Below, one piece after another: positions 48,108 through 58,899 of a stretch of 64,000 bases of DNA; the first letter of the stretch is position 1; every line of letters starts with the position of its first letter. Location of the stretch: NCBI GenBank assembly GCA_010405405.1, contig MU004230.1:158627-222626 (forward strand), given 5' to 3'. Origin of the DNA: Microthyrium microscopicum (lineage: Eukaryota > Ascomycota > Dothideomycetes > Microthyriales > Microthyriaceae). Position numbers and translations under genes: made by a program. A model generated the notes under the pieces. The model was not told where the DNA came from, searched no databases, and worked only from the letters and a program-made list of their open reading frames with translations.

Positions 48108-51084
48108 CTAATCTTTGACTTTGTTCTGGCGCTTCGCAGTCCCAATGTGAGTATTATGGACCTTTGTCGCAAACTTCAGACTCGTCACCGTCTCGCTTAG
48201 ATGAGCCTGGAGTGGACTGATCATGACGAACATGAGGGTCTTTGAGTTCCCGCCCAAAGAGTGTTGAAGCAGATAGGTCAACTGGAGGATTATGTTAGCA
48301 AGTGCTGCTTAAGCGAATGGTTGGATGACTTACTTTGCTGTTGCGGTAGGGAATGTGGCCGCTATCTCCTCGACCGAGAGCACCGATGACATCGCCAAGG
48401 CAGCTCAGGCTCTTATTGATGTTTTGAGTTTCTTTGAGTCGTTGACCCTCAGCTTGAGAGTGGGCGAGACGTTCGCTACCGGCCAGATCGACAAGATTGA
48501 GAGTACCTTCGCTGCGCTCTCCGGTTATTGAGTTCTCGCCGACAAGGGTGAGAATGAAGACCGAGTGACTTCGGGAGGAACGTTGGTTGGCTTTAGTTGC
48601 GGCGACACTTCGATTTCGATCGGCGCGGTTCAGGACACCTTCGACAGCTTCAGGCGAGTCCAGAGGCATGATTGTGACATCAGTGATGGTTGTTTTCATC
48701 TTTTGCATGTCGTGCCGAATCTCATGCTTTTTCTTATCGAACTCCTCGGCTCGGCCAAGAAGATCATTCAGATTCTCATTGTATACTTCGACAAACGAGC
48801 CCTCCATCTTGTAAGACCAACCTTTCTCTTCCAGCGCCTTGGCCCAGCCGTAGATTTGGCGGACCGCACGAGGGATCATACCATCTGACGAACTCATGGT
48901 ATACGTCTTTCCGGAACCTGTTTGGCCATAGCAGAATATACACACATTGTAGCCATCAAGTGCACTTTGAATGAGCTGGCTTATTTCGTCGAATATCTCG
49001 CCATTTGTGGACGAGGGACCAAACACTCGGTCGAAGGAAAAGGGATGTTGAGGGCGAGTAACGTTGCCCAGAGCGCTCTTTGTTTCAGCACCGAATATGA
49101 CCACCTCTTTGGCCTCATCATCGAGATCCGGATACTTTATTTTAGCATTTTCTTCTTCTTCGTCTTCAAGCGTTGGCCGTACTCGGCAGAACACGCGGAT
49201 ATTGCCTTTAAGTTCCTGAACTTGGTTGTGAAGCTTACGGCGCAATGTCTCCTCGGCACGAAGCTTTTCTATAGCCTCGTCCCGGGCGGCGACGGCCTCT
49301 TGGGTCTGGCGATGTAGAGTTGCAAAGGCAGAAGATTGCTGTTGATTGTTGGACTCGAGGAAGTCGATCTGCGCTTCTATCGCCTGATTCTTCGAAGTCA
49401 TGGTAAACAGCTCGGTAATCTTTTGTTGTAGTTGGAGCTCTAGTGCTGCTCGCATCGTTCGTTCCCGTTCCAAGTCCGCAATCTTCTGGGTCAGGTCGTC
49501 TCGTATCGAATCAGCCTCTCGCTCCTTGTTGCCGATGCTCGTGGCGATCTTTTCGATTTGAGCGTCGCGCTGGCGAGCTAGCTCCTCCACCTCCGTTGCC
49601 CGTCGAGCCTTTTCGTCCTGCAGCTCGTTCTGATGTTTCCGCACGAGATCGGATACCTCCAAGTTATGCTCACGTTGCAAAGCGGAGATTTGCTCGCGGG
49701 TTTCTCGTTGGGCGGATTGCAAATCATTTCCGGCAGCCGATGTCATTCGTTCCATGTCCCGCGAATGCTTCTCCGTCATGGATTCGATCTCGTAACGATG
49801 CTTCCGCTCCATGTCGTCAATTTCGATTTCCATAGTGCGTTGTATTTTCTCGGTCTCGAAAGCGAGTTGCTGACTCTCGAGCTTCAGCTGGTCGTATTCG
49901 CTTCGCAACGAGCTGTTGACCGACTCTTGCTTGTCCCGAGCAGCCTCCAAATCCAGGATCTTTGTTCTCATCGCATCGGTGAGCTCCTTCATACTGCTTC
50001 GCTCGAATGTCGTGCCCATCATTTGGGTTTTTAGTCCTTCGTACATACCTTCTATGACCGCGATGCGGTTTTCGACCTCACGTGGATTTTCCCAACCTGG
50101 CGCTGTCAAGTTAGAATCTTTATTAAGAAACTTGGCCTTTGTAGGAGAAGAGAAAGGAGACGCGCGAGAAGGAGATGCTGCGCGAGACTTTTGTGGACTC
50201 TTGCAGTTGTCTTCCGCCTTTGGAGGTGGTAACATGATGGCGGGCGGTTTAGTTGCAGGAGTCTTCTGAGGTATCTTACTACCCAGCACAGACTGCGACT
50301 GCTTCTTGACAGGCGTGGACGGCGATTTGTTTCGTCGGAGGGTCAGGTTATGCATAGCGAAAGAAATATCCTCGTCTTCGGGGATAGCTTCCAGCTGTGC
50401 ACGGTGGACTCTCTTTACAGTTGGAGATGCAAGAACGCTGGGTGATGAAACCGTTCTCGCAGATACATGTTTGGCAGTTGATGGTTGTCTATGAGGCAAA
50501 CTTAAACGTGTGCCTTTTAGACCCATTTTCTTGCTTTGAATCGATGACTGAGGAGTAGAAGAAATTGGTGGTTTACCATTGCTTGACCGGGAATCCTCTT
50601 CTTCCGGTTGTGATGGTTTTTGGGCGGGGGCGCGAAGTCCGACGTTTTGTGATTTGGCCCGCGCGTGGCCTTTGGGGTTTGGTTGTCTATATTGGGCGAG
50701 CATCGAGACGGGACGAGAGTTTGTAGATGCTGCCAAAGGACGCGCGTTAGGAAGTCGAGAGTTGTTAGACTGTGCTCCGTGGTTTTGTGCTCTCGAGCTC
50801 GGTCGCATGGTGTTGGAGGGCGGAGGCATTCTACTTGACATGCTCATGCCCATAGCAGAGGCAGGCCGTCGTTCCATGTGTGAGGCCGCCACCTTACGCT
50901 GCTTGCTTGGCGGCTCGGCAACTTCTTCGTTGTTAGAAAAGTCTTCGTAAAAGTCATCGGGGAGCATTGTACTATCGGAAGTCTTATGCTTCATCGCCGG
51001 AGGAAGGGGTAGTCCTGTAGCCCGAATATTGTTTTGCGACTCGGAGATTTCGTTGAGCTGGATTTTCGATTGTGCGGAGGGCAT
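48108..51084 (-). CDS. kar3: Kinesin-14 (C-terminal motor, Kar3/KlpA type)
   Basis: Two exons, 48334-51084 and 48108-48281, joined by a 52-nt intron (GTAAGT..CCAG), give 974 aa. This minus-end-directed microtubule motor acts in spindle assembly and nuclear movement. The first ~330 residues are Ser/Pro-rich and disordered; about 330-620 is coiled coil; the neck LKGNIRVFCRVRP starts near residue 625, and the motor follows. Seen in the motor: P-loop GQTGSGKTYT (720), switch I NQRSSRSH (about 834-841) and switch II LVDLAGSER (864-872). The second exon supplies LTYLLQHSLGGNSKTLMFVM and the end of the motor; unspliced, the frame would run into a short nonsense tail. A motor at the C-terminus with the GN neck is diagnostic of kinesin-14. 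All catalytic motifs look intact. Confidence 0.96.
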
Positions 51085-51698
51085 TTGAATACGGCTTGGA
51101 GGTCGGAGACCAGAGGGCGCTAGAGGCTATAGAATCGTTAACACGGCTCCACGTGAAATGTTGCTCCCATGTTTGCTACAGACCTTGTTCTCCGACTCCA
51201 TCATGAATACGGCTCTTGACAAGTAAAGAGCAAAAAGCTGTAAAGAAAAGAGAAGAGAAGCCAAACGCAATACTATGCTGAAGATAGAGCGTGAATAATG
51301 CGACGGGAAGGCGTGGGTATCGTGAAGTTGTATTGTCGTTGTTGGGATGGTAGGATTGGGAGTTGTTGTTGGTTCTTGAATTAGAGTAAACAAATCCCAA
51401 GGAGAGCAGGGAGTAAGGAAGCTTGCAGTGACTCTACGACAGGGATGCCCTTGCTAGCGTGCTTGAGCTTCGCGACAAAAGCACAGACTATTTTGGGAGA
51501 CGCCAAGACCTTCACATGCTGGCAAAAGCTGACCATCTTCACTTCCAGAAAATATCATCGTGATGCCACCTTGTTGTTGCCCAAAATAGCTTGCAGCTCC
51601 GATTTCTCAAACTAACTACACTTCTCATCAAGTATTCAGACATCTAGCTTCTATGGGATTGGATCTGTCGACTTCCTGCGCCATCGCCACCCACCAAC
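51085..51698. other. Divergent intergenic region between the kinesin and acyltransferase genes
   Basis: About 610 bases holding both presumed promoters. Short minus-strand open frames (51127-51400) lie in the kinesin leader region and show no conserved features. Confidence 0.55.
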
Positions 51699-52888
51699 AT
51701 GGAGAAGTACTCTCAATTTCGAGATAGAGGTACGTTATTATATCCTTGACTATGGCTCTAATTATGATGTTGGTCTTCTTATTCCCATAGCGAGTATCTT
51801 TCAACGCCAGCAGGGGTGCTCTATTTCCTTTGCGACAGTGATCAAGAGCTGCAAACTCGTAGAACAACACTAACCACTTAACAGGATCTGGCGTTGCGCC
51901 ATTCTTCCCAGTCCCACGAGAAAGCTCCGGTGTATATCTACCATTCCATATATTCCTGTTCATTATACGACTGCCACTTCTCGTCGGTTTCGCGTTTACC
52001 TACTTTGTCATCTTCTCGTGGCTCCCAGTACCAGCTTACATTAAGAAACCCGCCCTTTGGGTCATACTTGGAATACCCGGTATATGGTGGATAGATCTAC
52101 AAATCGATGGGGTCAAGAGAGGCTCGCTTGCGAAACATCAAGATCGGTTGCCTCAGCCAAGCTCAATTATCGCCTCCTCGTTTACATCACCTATCGACTG
52201 TCTCTACCTGGCCGCAATATTTGATCCTATATTCACCGCATCTTATCCCAATACGCGCCTAGTACAGCAAATCTCGCTGGCCCAAGCCATATGGCGAGCA
52301 CTAACATCTCCTCAATCTCTTCCACCGCGTGGTGCGCGCCTTGTTCCTCTCTGGAAGCTCATGAAAGAGAATCCAGATTCCTTGATCGTCGTTCTCCCCG
52401 AATGCACAACCTCTAATGGACGCGGCATCCTCGGCTTATCACCCAGCATCTTAACTACTCCGCCAAACGCGAAGATATTCCCGGTCAATCTACGCTATTC
52501 GCCAGCAGATGTTACAACTCCTGTGCCAGGCACCTACATCTCTTTCTTGTGGGATCTCTGCGCAAAACCTACTCACTGTATTCGCGTACGAATCGCAGAG
52601 GCTGTCCAATTATCAGGAGTACGCTCGCAGCAATCTCTGAATGATTTTCCTGCGAGAGTTCGGGATGATGATAAATATACAGATAAGGAAATTGGCGCGT
52701 CTTTTGGTAGTGCAGAAACCTTGACCAATGACGATCTTCCGAGGGAACTGAACATCGAAGAACGCAAAGTGCTGGATCGGATAGCGGATGATCTTGCAAG
52801 GCTGGGGCGGGCCAAACGAGTCGGCCTTGGTGTTCAAGAAAAGGTCGACTTCATCAAAGTCTGGACCAAAACCAGACGGATATGGTGA
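51699..52888 (+). CDS. loa1: Loa1/Vps66-type lysophosphatidic acid acyltransferase (PlsC-like)
   Basis: Two exons, 51699-51729 and 51885-52888, give 344 aa. The 155-nt intron has GTACGT..ACAG ends and a CACTAAC branch point; the first exon codes only MEKYSQFRDR plus one base, chosen because it is the nearest ATG that splices into the conserved frame. A long hydrophobic segment (LPFHIFLFIIRLPLLVGFAF..) anchors it, probably in the ER or lipid-droplet membrane. The acyltransferase region has SPIDCLYLA (motif I region), PRGARLVPL, and VVLPECTTSNGRGIL (motif III, PEGT-like, with Cys in place of Gly). The usual His of the H-x4-D motif is not seen; the matching stretch reads SSFTSPID. Members of this branch make phosphatidic acid and affect lipid-droplet size. 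The fold is clear, the substrate inferred. Confidence 0.78.
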
Positions 52889-53314
52889 GAATCGCAAGAT
52901 AAAAACTCTTTGTCATGATACGAACCTGTAGACAGTACCGAACGACATCCCGGTGCGGTGTATTACATACAAAACGAATTAATGCATTTAACTGGAAACA
53001 TGAATAGCGTTCGAGATTCTACAATACATGATGCGCTTCTAGTCAGGGAAATTTTCCCCATGGCACTGTTGAAACAAAAGATTGTTTATTTCCCAACGTA
53101 CTCGATAGTGAGTCAAGCATTTTACGCATTCTATGGGAATGAAGTACATGATAGTAAAGGGCAGCATATGGTAGACATCATACTTGATGGGAGTGCCAGT
53201 TATTTTGTCCCCCAGTTGAACGCCCCTCTACTTGTCCAACCTCAAGGACAATTATCCAACCAGAAGAAATATTTACACCAAGCCAAACACCCATACCACC
53301 AGCATCACCATACA
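52889..53314. other. Intergenic region upstream of the hydrolase gene
   Basis: The frame of the hydrolase stays open upstream to 52958, but the extra 119 codons have no conserved features, and an A/C-rich leader (CACCAGCATCACCATACA) precedes the ATG at 53315. I treat this stretch as promoter and 5' UTR. Confidence 0.5.
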
Positions 53315-54444
53315 ATGGCCTCCCCGGATTCAAAAGACTACACTATCCAAACCACGCATGGCACCCTCGCCATCACTGACGTCGGCACCGGCTCTCCAGC
53401 TCTGTTGATGATTCACGGCAACTCATTTAACAAACGCATCTTCCACCATATTCTGACCTCACCTCTCTCCAAATCCCACCGACTCCTCGCCTTCGATCTC
53501 CCCGGCCATGGCGCCTCCACCAACGCTCCTGACGCAGAGCGCTCCTACTCCATGCCCGGCTACGCTGACGCCGCCATTGAAATCCTCACGAAACTCGAGA
53601 TAGGGCCCGTCATCGTCCTCGGCTGGAGTCTAGGTGGCCACATTGCCATAGAAATGATCCCCAAATATTCACCCCTCCTCGGTATCATGATAGTCGGCAG
53701 TCCGCCGGTCAACGCTGGTGAAGTCAACACTGCTTTCACGCTAGCCAGCGGTGATGACGAGGAAGGTTGGCGGTCCGCATATGCTGCGCGCGGAGATCTG
53801 ACTGAGGCGGAGATGCTGGAGTATGCACACGTATGTGCTGATCCGCCGTATGAAGACTGGATGGGGGAGAGCGTTGTGCGAACGGATCAAAGAGCGCGGA
53901 AATTGATGTTTGAGGCGTTTGCGACCAGCCCAGAGTTGAAGCAACGGACGATCGTGGAGGAGGAGAAGAAGGTAAGATTAACCGCATGCCCGCTCATATT
54001 GCTTGACGACATCCCACCAATTCCGAATTGTCATGCTTGGTCTTTGCAGCTCCAGTTTCAATCGGTGTCTGGTCAATTCCATAACATCGTATCTCCCAAT
54101 ACATTCGATGACTCGCATAGAAGGCGTTTCCTATACGAATGCGATAGATCCCATCAAATACGATAGGTCTTGTACGGTTTTACGCCGAAAAGGCGATATG
54201 GAGCGTGTTAGCTCTAAACGTAGTCTAGACTAACGAATTCCAGGTGGTTGTGGCGGTGGTGAATGGCAAGGACGAGCCGTGGATGGATCTGGGATGGATT
54301 AAGGGGGTCAAATATGGTAATCTGTGGCGGGGTGAGTGCGTGGAGATGGAGGGCTTGTTGCATGCACCGTTTTGGGCGGATCCGACGGGCTTTGCAAAGC
54401 TATTGGAGAGTTTTGTGGAAGATGTGTCGAGGGGCAGTGGGTGA
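53315..54444 (+). CDS. Alpha/beta-fold hydrolase
   Basis: Two exons, 53315-53971 and 54244-54444, give 285 aa. The intron is long for this window (272 nt) but has GTAAGA..CCAG ends, a GACTAAC branch point, and joins phase 0. Seen in the protein: oxyanion block HGNS (34-37), DLPGHG (61-66), nucleophile elbow GWSLGG with Ser105, and after the intron a likely Asp229 (NGKDEPW) and His259 (LLHAPFW), completing a Ser-Asp-His triad. No signal peptide, so probably cytosolic. Small soluble hydrolases of this shape act on esters, lactones or C-C bonds; the substrate cannot be told. Convergent with the prenyltransferase gene. The start at 53315 is preferred because it begins just before the first conserved beta strand. 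Confidence 0.82.
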
Positions 54445-54673
54445 AGTATTTGTTCTGGCGGAGGTCATATGGCAGGACAGCTCACTAGGTGCGTGAAGGT
54501 GTGTATGAATGAAACGATTCGTTGTTTTGCCACGGAAGTGGATGATATGAAGAAATCTATACACATAAGCCGCCTTTATACTCCAGCTATGCAGTAGTAA
54601 TAACAAAGACATTCCATGAAGCGAACGACCAGCAAGAACAGCCGTCAAAGCTAATTAAATCGATTGACACAGC

Positions 54674-56132
54674 CTAGTTTTCAGAGGCACCTGAAGTTTC
54701 CTTGTTCTGCTTCCATTGCCATTCTAGGATGATGGGTACAAAGTGCCATAATCCAAATTCTGGCCAGTAGCAGTCTACAAACCGGACTTCGGTGGTTTGA
54801 TGACATTGCCAGAGCATAAAGTCACTTAGTCTCTCGACGCCGCTAGTTCTGATGAGGAGATCCAAAGGTGGAGCGTCACTTCCGGTATAGGTATGAGATG
54901 TCAATGTATTCTCGTCAATGTTTTCGATATCTGGATACATTGGTGGCAGTGGCGGACGAGGTGACGCGTTTGCGTGTTCACCGTTGTTCCCCAAAGTAGT
55001 AGATTCGGAAACAGCAGTTTTGGTTTGGTAGTCTGTAAGTTTATCGGCAAGAGACTGTAGTTCTTGAAGCTGAGCGTCGCTGAGATCAAAGTCTAGTATA
55101 TCTCGAACTTCAATAAGTTTTTCTTCCTGGGACAGTGTTATATCCTTTAGATATACGAGAATTGAAGAAGTCGCTCCGGCTATGACCTCTTCGTCAGCAG
55201 TTGCAGTGTTCTCATCTGCTGCTTCATCTAGTAAACTTTCGACAGCTTGAAGAATGTCTTGGTACACCGCACCTGTGCCAGGAGTGGATGGCTTATAGAC
55301 GTAATCTTCCTCCTCTGTAGATTCCATAGCTCTGGTCGATTCTGGCATGCCACTCGTGGCCCGTTCAAGAGATTTGATTCGTCCAGCCTCGATTTGTCGA
55401 GCGATGTGGGTTTCTGAGAAGGGTCTCCTTAATCTGGGCCTGAGTGGTTGGCAGTATTGTACTACCGTCTTTTGAATGGCAGTTGCCATCTCATCACGCG
55501 ACGTATATGGTGCGCAAATGTTCAATACGGCCCTAGAAATCGTGAGTTAGTCAAGCATAGTAGGATGCATTGGCGAAGCGTACTTTGTGTTATGGCGTGT
55601 CAGTTCCATAGCTTGGTCTAAAGTCTCCAAAACATCGGGTCGAATCATCTCCCTCCTTCCTAGCAGTTGTATCTTCGCTCCATATTTGTCGAGTAATTGC
55701 CCATGTTGTGCTAGTTGCCCGAGCCTCATCTTGGCCATGTCCATGAGATTGTCAACCTCGCTTCTGGAACGTTTGAAATTCTCGATGCTGAAAGCATATA
55801 CGGTGACTACTTTGACTCCTATTTTATAGCAGATCTCGAGTATCTATGGAGGTAAACGCGTCAGTATGTACGTTCAAAATGTATACTACTTGGAGCCGAC
55901 TTACTCTAGCCAATGCTTCAAACCCGGCACTGTGTCCTTCGGTCACCTCTTGCCTCTTGCTGCGGGCAAACCGTCGGTTGCCGTCCATGACGAACGCAAT
56001 GTGTTTTGGTACTGGGCCATGCCGTAATGCGCCGAGCAGAACATCTTTCACAGCAGCACTACCGTGCTCGAGAAGAAACTCGACAGGAGGCGATTGGACG
56101 ACCCACTTTCGAAAAGAAGCTGAGGATTTCAT
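54674..56132 (-). CDS. rer2: Cis-prenyltransferase, dehydrodolichyl diphosphate synthase (Rer2 type)
   Basis: Three exons, 55905-56132, 55584-55843 and 54674-55532, give 448 aa; all junctions keep frame. The enzyme lengthens farnesyl diphosphate with isopentenyl diphosphate to make the dolichol precursor, at the ER. Conserved regions appear in order: [10 protein letters not shown] with catalytic Asp50, [38 protein letters not shown] (about 168-176), and [19 protein letters not shown] (from 387) followed by YWPEF. Between the last two lie about 210 residues, acidic and low in complexity, where yeast Rer2 has about 50; this is an insertion, not an intron, since the frame is open throughout and no good splice pair stands out. 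The C-terminus lacks the RxG end of the partner subunit type (Nus1). Divergent from the next gene. Confidence 0.92.
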
Positions 56133-56679
56133 GGTGAAGAATGTATGTATGGAGTTTTCGAAGGAGTCGGATGAATGGGAAAGGCGTCGAGCTTAGGAAA
56201 GCATGCTGTGGCGTACTAACAAGGAGGACTTTGTGGGACAAGGTCAATTGTTATGATGGAGGGGAGAACAATTGAGTCGAATGTGGTAGGTCGTACGGTC
56301 CGATATAGTGTGGTAACAGGTTGCGTCGTGAACCAAGAATCCAAGATCACGTCGAATGGCTGCTGCGTCCCTTTACTGTTTTTAGGTCAAACAAATAGAG
56401 GGCCGGCTGTGATTGGTCACACAAGCGCTGTAGCGAGCCCTGCCGAGTCTAGCCGCCAAACCATTTCTCTCCAAGCAAAAGCAACACCGCCCTCATAATC
56501 CCACATCATCTTCTACTTCAACTCATCTCCATCTTCAACAACATCCGAGATTCTGAGATTCGAGCCATCTCATCCCAATCTCTGGAGAGCCCTGGTCCTG
56601 ATATATGCTATCTGACATTCTGCGTCTCGCTTAGTTGACTCGCAGCGTCCGAGTGCGTTTGCTCTTAGGCGGGAAAACC
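56133..56679. other. Divergent promoter region between rer2 and the conserved unknown gene
   Basis: 547 bases with no supported gene. The right half is C/T-rich (CTTCTACTTCAACTCATCTCC), typical of fungal leaders. Open frames here start from non-ATG codons or lack features. Confidence 0.55.
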
Positions 56680-58302
56680 ATGTCTGCTATCGAGCCGGCG
56701 GAATCGCAAGTGCCGCAGCAACTGGTTGAGCAACTCAGTAGAGGCTACGACTCTTTGACAGTCGAATTTCAAAGACTCAGTCAACAACATCAGGAACTTG
56801 AAAATAAGCTCGCTTGGGCTAAGCAACAGGTCGGTTAACCCTCTTTTCCTCCCCCCTCCTCTGAATGATGATCTACTTTAGCTCTAGATCTGTAGCTGCA
56901 CAGCAGTGTTGACAGACAACATACGAAATCAAGAACCTGAACTCAGAACTCCACGCTCTCATGCTTTCCCACAATCATCGAAACCCCCTTCGCTAATTTG
57001 TCAAAGTACCTAGATGCCCTCAAGCGCTTCACTCCTACCACATCATCGAAGGATTTTCACGAATTCCTGACTGAGCTAGATGAAGCAGGCGCAGTACAGA
57101 ATGAGAATGAGACTAGTTGGCTAGATCAACTGGCCAAAAGCTCCGATGCAGAAAAGCGAGCGAGAGCCTACAATGTTCAACGTGCCAAAGACGCAAGAGA
57201 GAAGCTCGACTATCGTAGAAACGTTGCTAGTGCAGAGGGCTCTGTGAAAATATGGAAGGATAGTCAGACCGATGGTAGCCCTGGTTTGGAGCAGGATTTC
57301 ACTACTTCTGGCACGCCTGGCCGCCTTGGATGTCCTTTTGCTGCAGGGAAAACAAATAGTCGCCGAGGAGCAACAACTCCACGAAGTTCCATCTCAAAAA
57401 CATCTCTCGGACGTAGATCCAAGAGACCATCCTTCCACGATCCTATAAGGGCAGAGATATGTGGTAATAATCATCCCGTGTCTACCGCAGCTTCTGTAGA
57501 AGGCTCAATGCCCCTGTGTCCTATCCGCTTCTTAGATCAACACTCTCCTGAGGAAGTGGCACAATATTTCGAAAAGCACAAGCACCAATTACCTCGCAGT
57601 CATGAAATGTGCATCAGCCGATTTCAAGAGAATGAAGACGCTTTGCGATCACTGGACTCCAAGTATGCTAATATGGTTAGCATGGTCAATGGCCTAGGAA
57701 AGGTCCATCAACCGATGCTTCCGGAGCCTGAAGAAATAGCTGTGGAAATAGACGAGGACACTATGCAAACTTCCACGGCTCATGTGGAGAGATGGGCACA
57801 AAATGTCAGCGTTAGAGGCGAAGACGATGGAAACGAACCCACAGCTGCTGGCGAAGATCGTGAAAACCATTTCGATCGATCTTTGAAGGAGATTCGCGTT
57901 GGAGAATCTCCCAGTCGACCCTGGGGCATTACTGTTCCGGAAGATAGAGGTGATGCCACGTCAAGAAAGAGCGATCCTACAGCATCGCCATTAGAACCGG
58001 AACTTCAGGGGGAGAGATCTGGTGATGGTCCTTTGCCACCACTACGATGTCCTTTCAGCGGGATAACAGCAGAAACAACAGAAGTTCCTCCACCTGGGCA
58101 TCCTGATTTCACGCCTCGTCCTGTAGAAGAACGAAGGCATACACCTCCTCCACAGGACATTCCTAAGGCAAAATCGCCAGCTCAAGTATCGACGCAACAG
58201 TCCAGTAATCCGCTTCCTCAGATGGTGTTCAATGGACCAGTATTTTTTGGGTATCCACCGGATCAGGCAATGAATATGCTCAAGCAGTCAGGTTTGATGT
58301 GA
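56680..58302 (+). CDS. Conserved fungal protein of unknown function with three Cys-Pro motifs
   Basis: Two exons, 56680-56829 and 57007-58302, give 481 aa. The start is the first ATG (MSAIEPAESQVPQQ). The intron has a weak donor (GTCGGT) but a GCTAAT branch point and CAAAG acceptor, and joins AKQQ to YLDALKRF in phase. Residues 10-60 look like a short coiled coil; 85-125 is charged helix. The best-conserved looking part is LCPIRFLDQHSPEEVAQYFE (220-239), followed by KHKHQLPRSHEMC and NMVSMVNGLGKVHQPML; I recall similar sequences in other filamentous fungi only as hypothetical proteins. Cys-Pro pairs occur at about 159, 221 and 398 (GCPF, LCPI, RCPF), a pattern seen in heme-regulatory motifs, but also possible by chance. 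The rest is disordered and Pro/Glu-rich. No membrane segment or signal peptide. Confidence 0.78.
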
Positions 58303-58899
58303 GAGCAGGGCTTGGAAACCTCAAAGATGTGATGAACCTTGCACAAATGCATAAATAATTAGACTTAGCGAAATATTATACCCCCTTTGTATTCTTTGCA
58401 AACCTGATATTTGTCCGTTAGCGTAAAAAGAGCGGCAACCGGCGCTAAGCACGGAAATAAACGCGTATCGATAAGATCCTGGTAACTACCCGGACTTACC
58501 CTCACTAGGCTGTAGTTCGCGGCTCCTTCCAGAGCTCTAGGTAGTATTCAGATGGAACATGCCAGACGTCGTCCAGTCTCTCAATTCACCACATGCATCT
58601 CGGAGGCGATTTGACTTCACTGTTGCTTTCCACATCACAAAAGAGTCATGAGAGTAAAAACAAAGCCACTGTTTGCTCTCAACCTCACCTTCTATCTTTG
58701 ACAATTTCACCCACCTCTATCACGATTTGAGCCGCCATCGAGCCTGTCCCCACAGTACCCATTTCACGACCGCCGCATTACTACTTCCAGATCCTTGTGA
58801 CAAATCAACTGTCGCTACTGTTCTTCAAGCGCTGTTGAGTATATCAGGGTTGCTTTCTTAGGCATCCACGCAATAATCTCGTCCTCCCTTTATCATACA
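58303..58899. other. Intergenic region upstream of hul5
   Basis: About 600 bases holding the 3' end of the unknown gene and the hul5 leader, which is C/T-rich with many CACC and TTTC words. A 62-codon open frame (58673-58861) has no features and lies in the leader. Confidence 0.55.

Noticed and set aside
49443-50034. Open frames of 117-133 codons on the plus strand opposite the kinesin coiled coil
   Set aside because: Antisense to a clearly coding region, with no features of their own.
54094-54243. A second small exon within the long hydrolase intron
   Set aside because: Direct splicing from 53971 to 54244 already gives an in-phase, complete alpha/beta hydrolase with its Asp and His; no conserved sequence lies in between.
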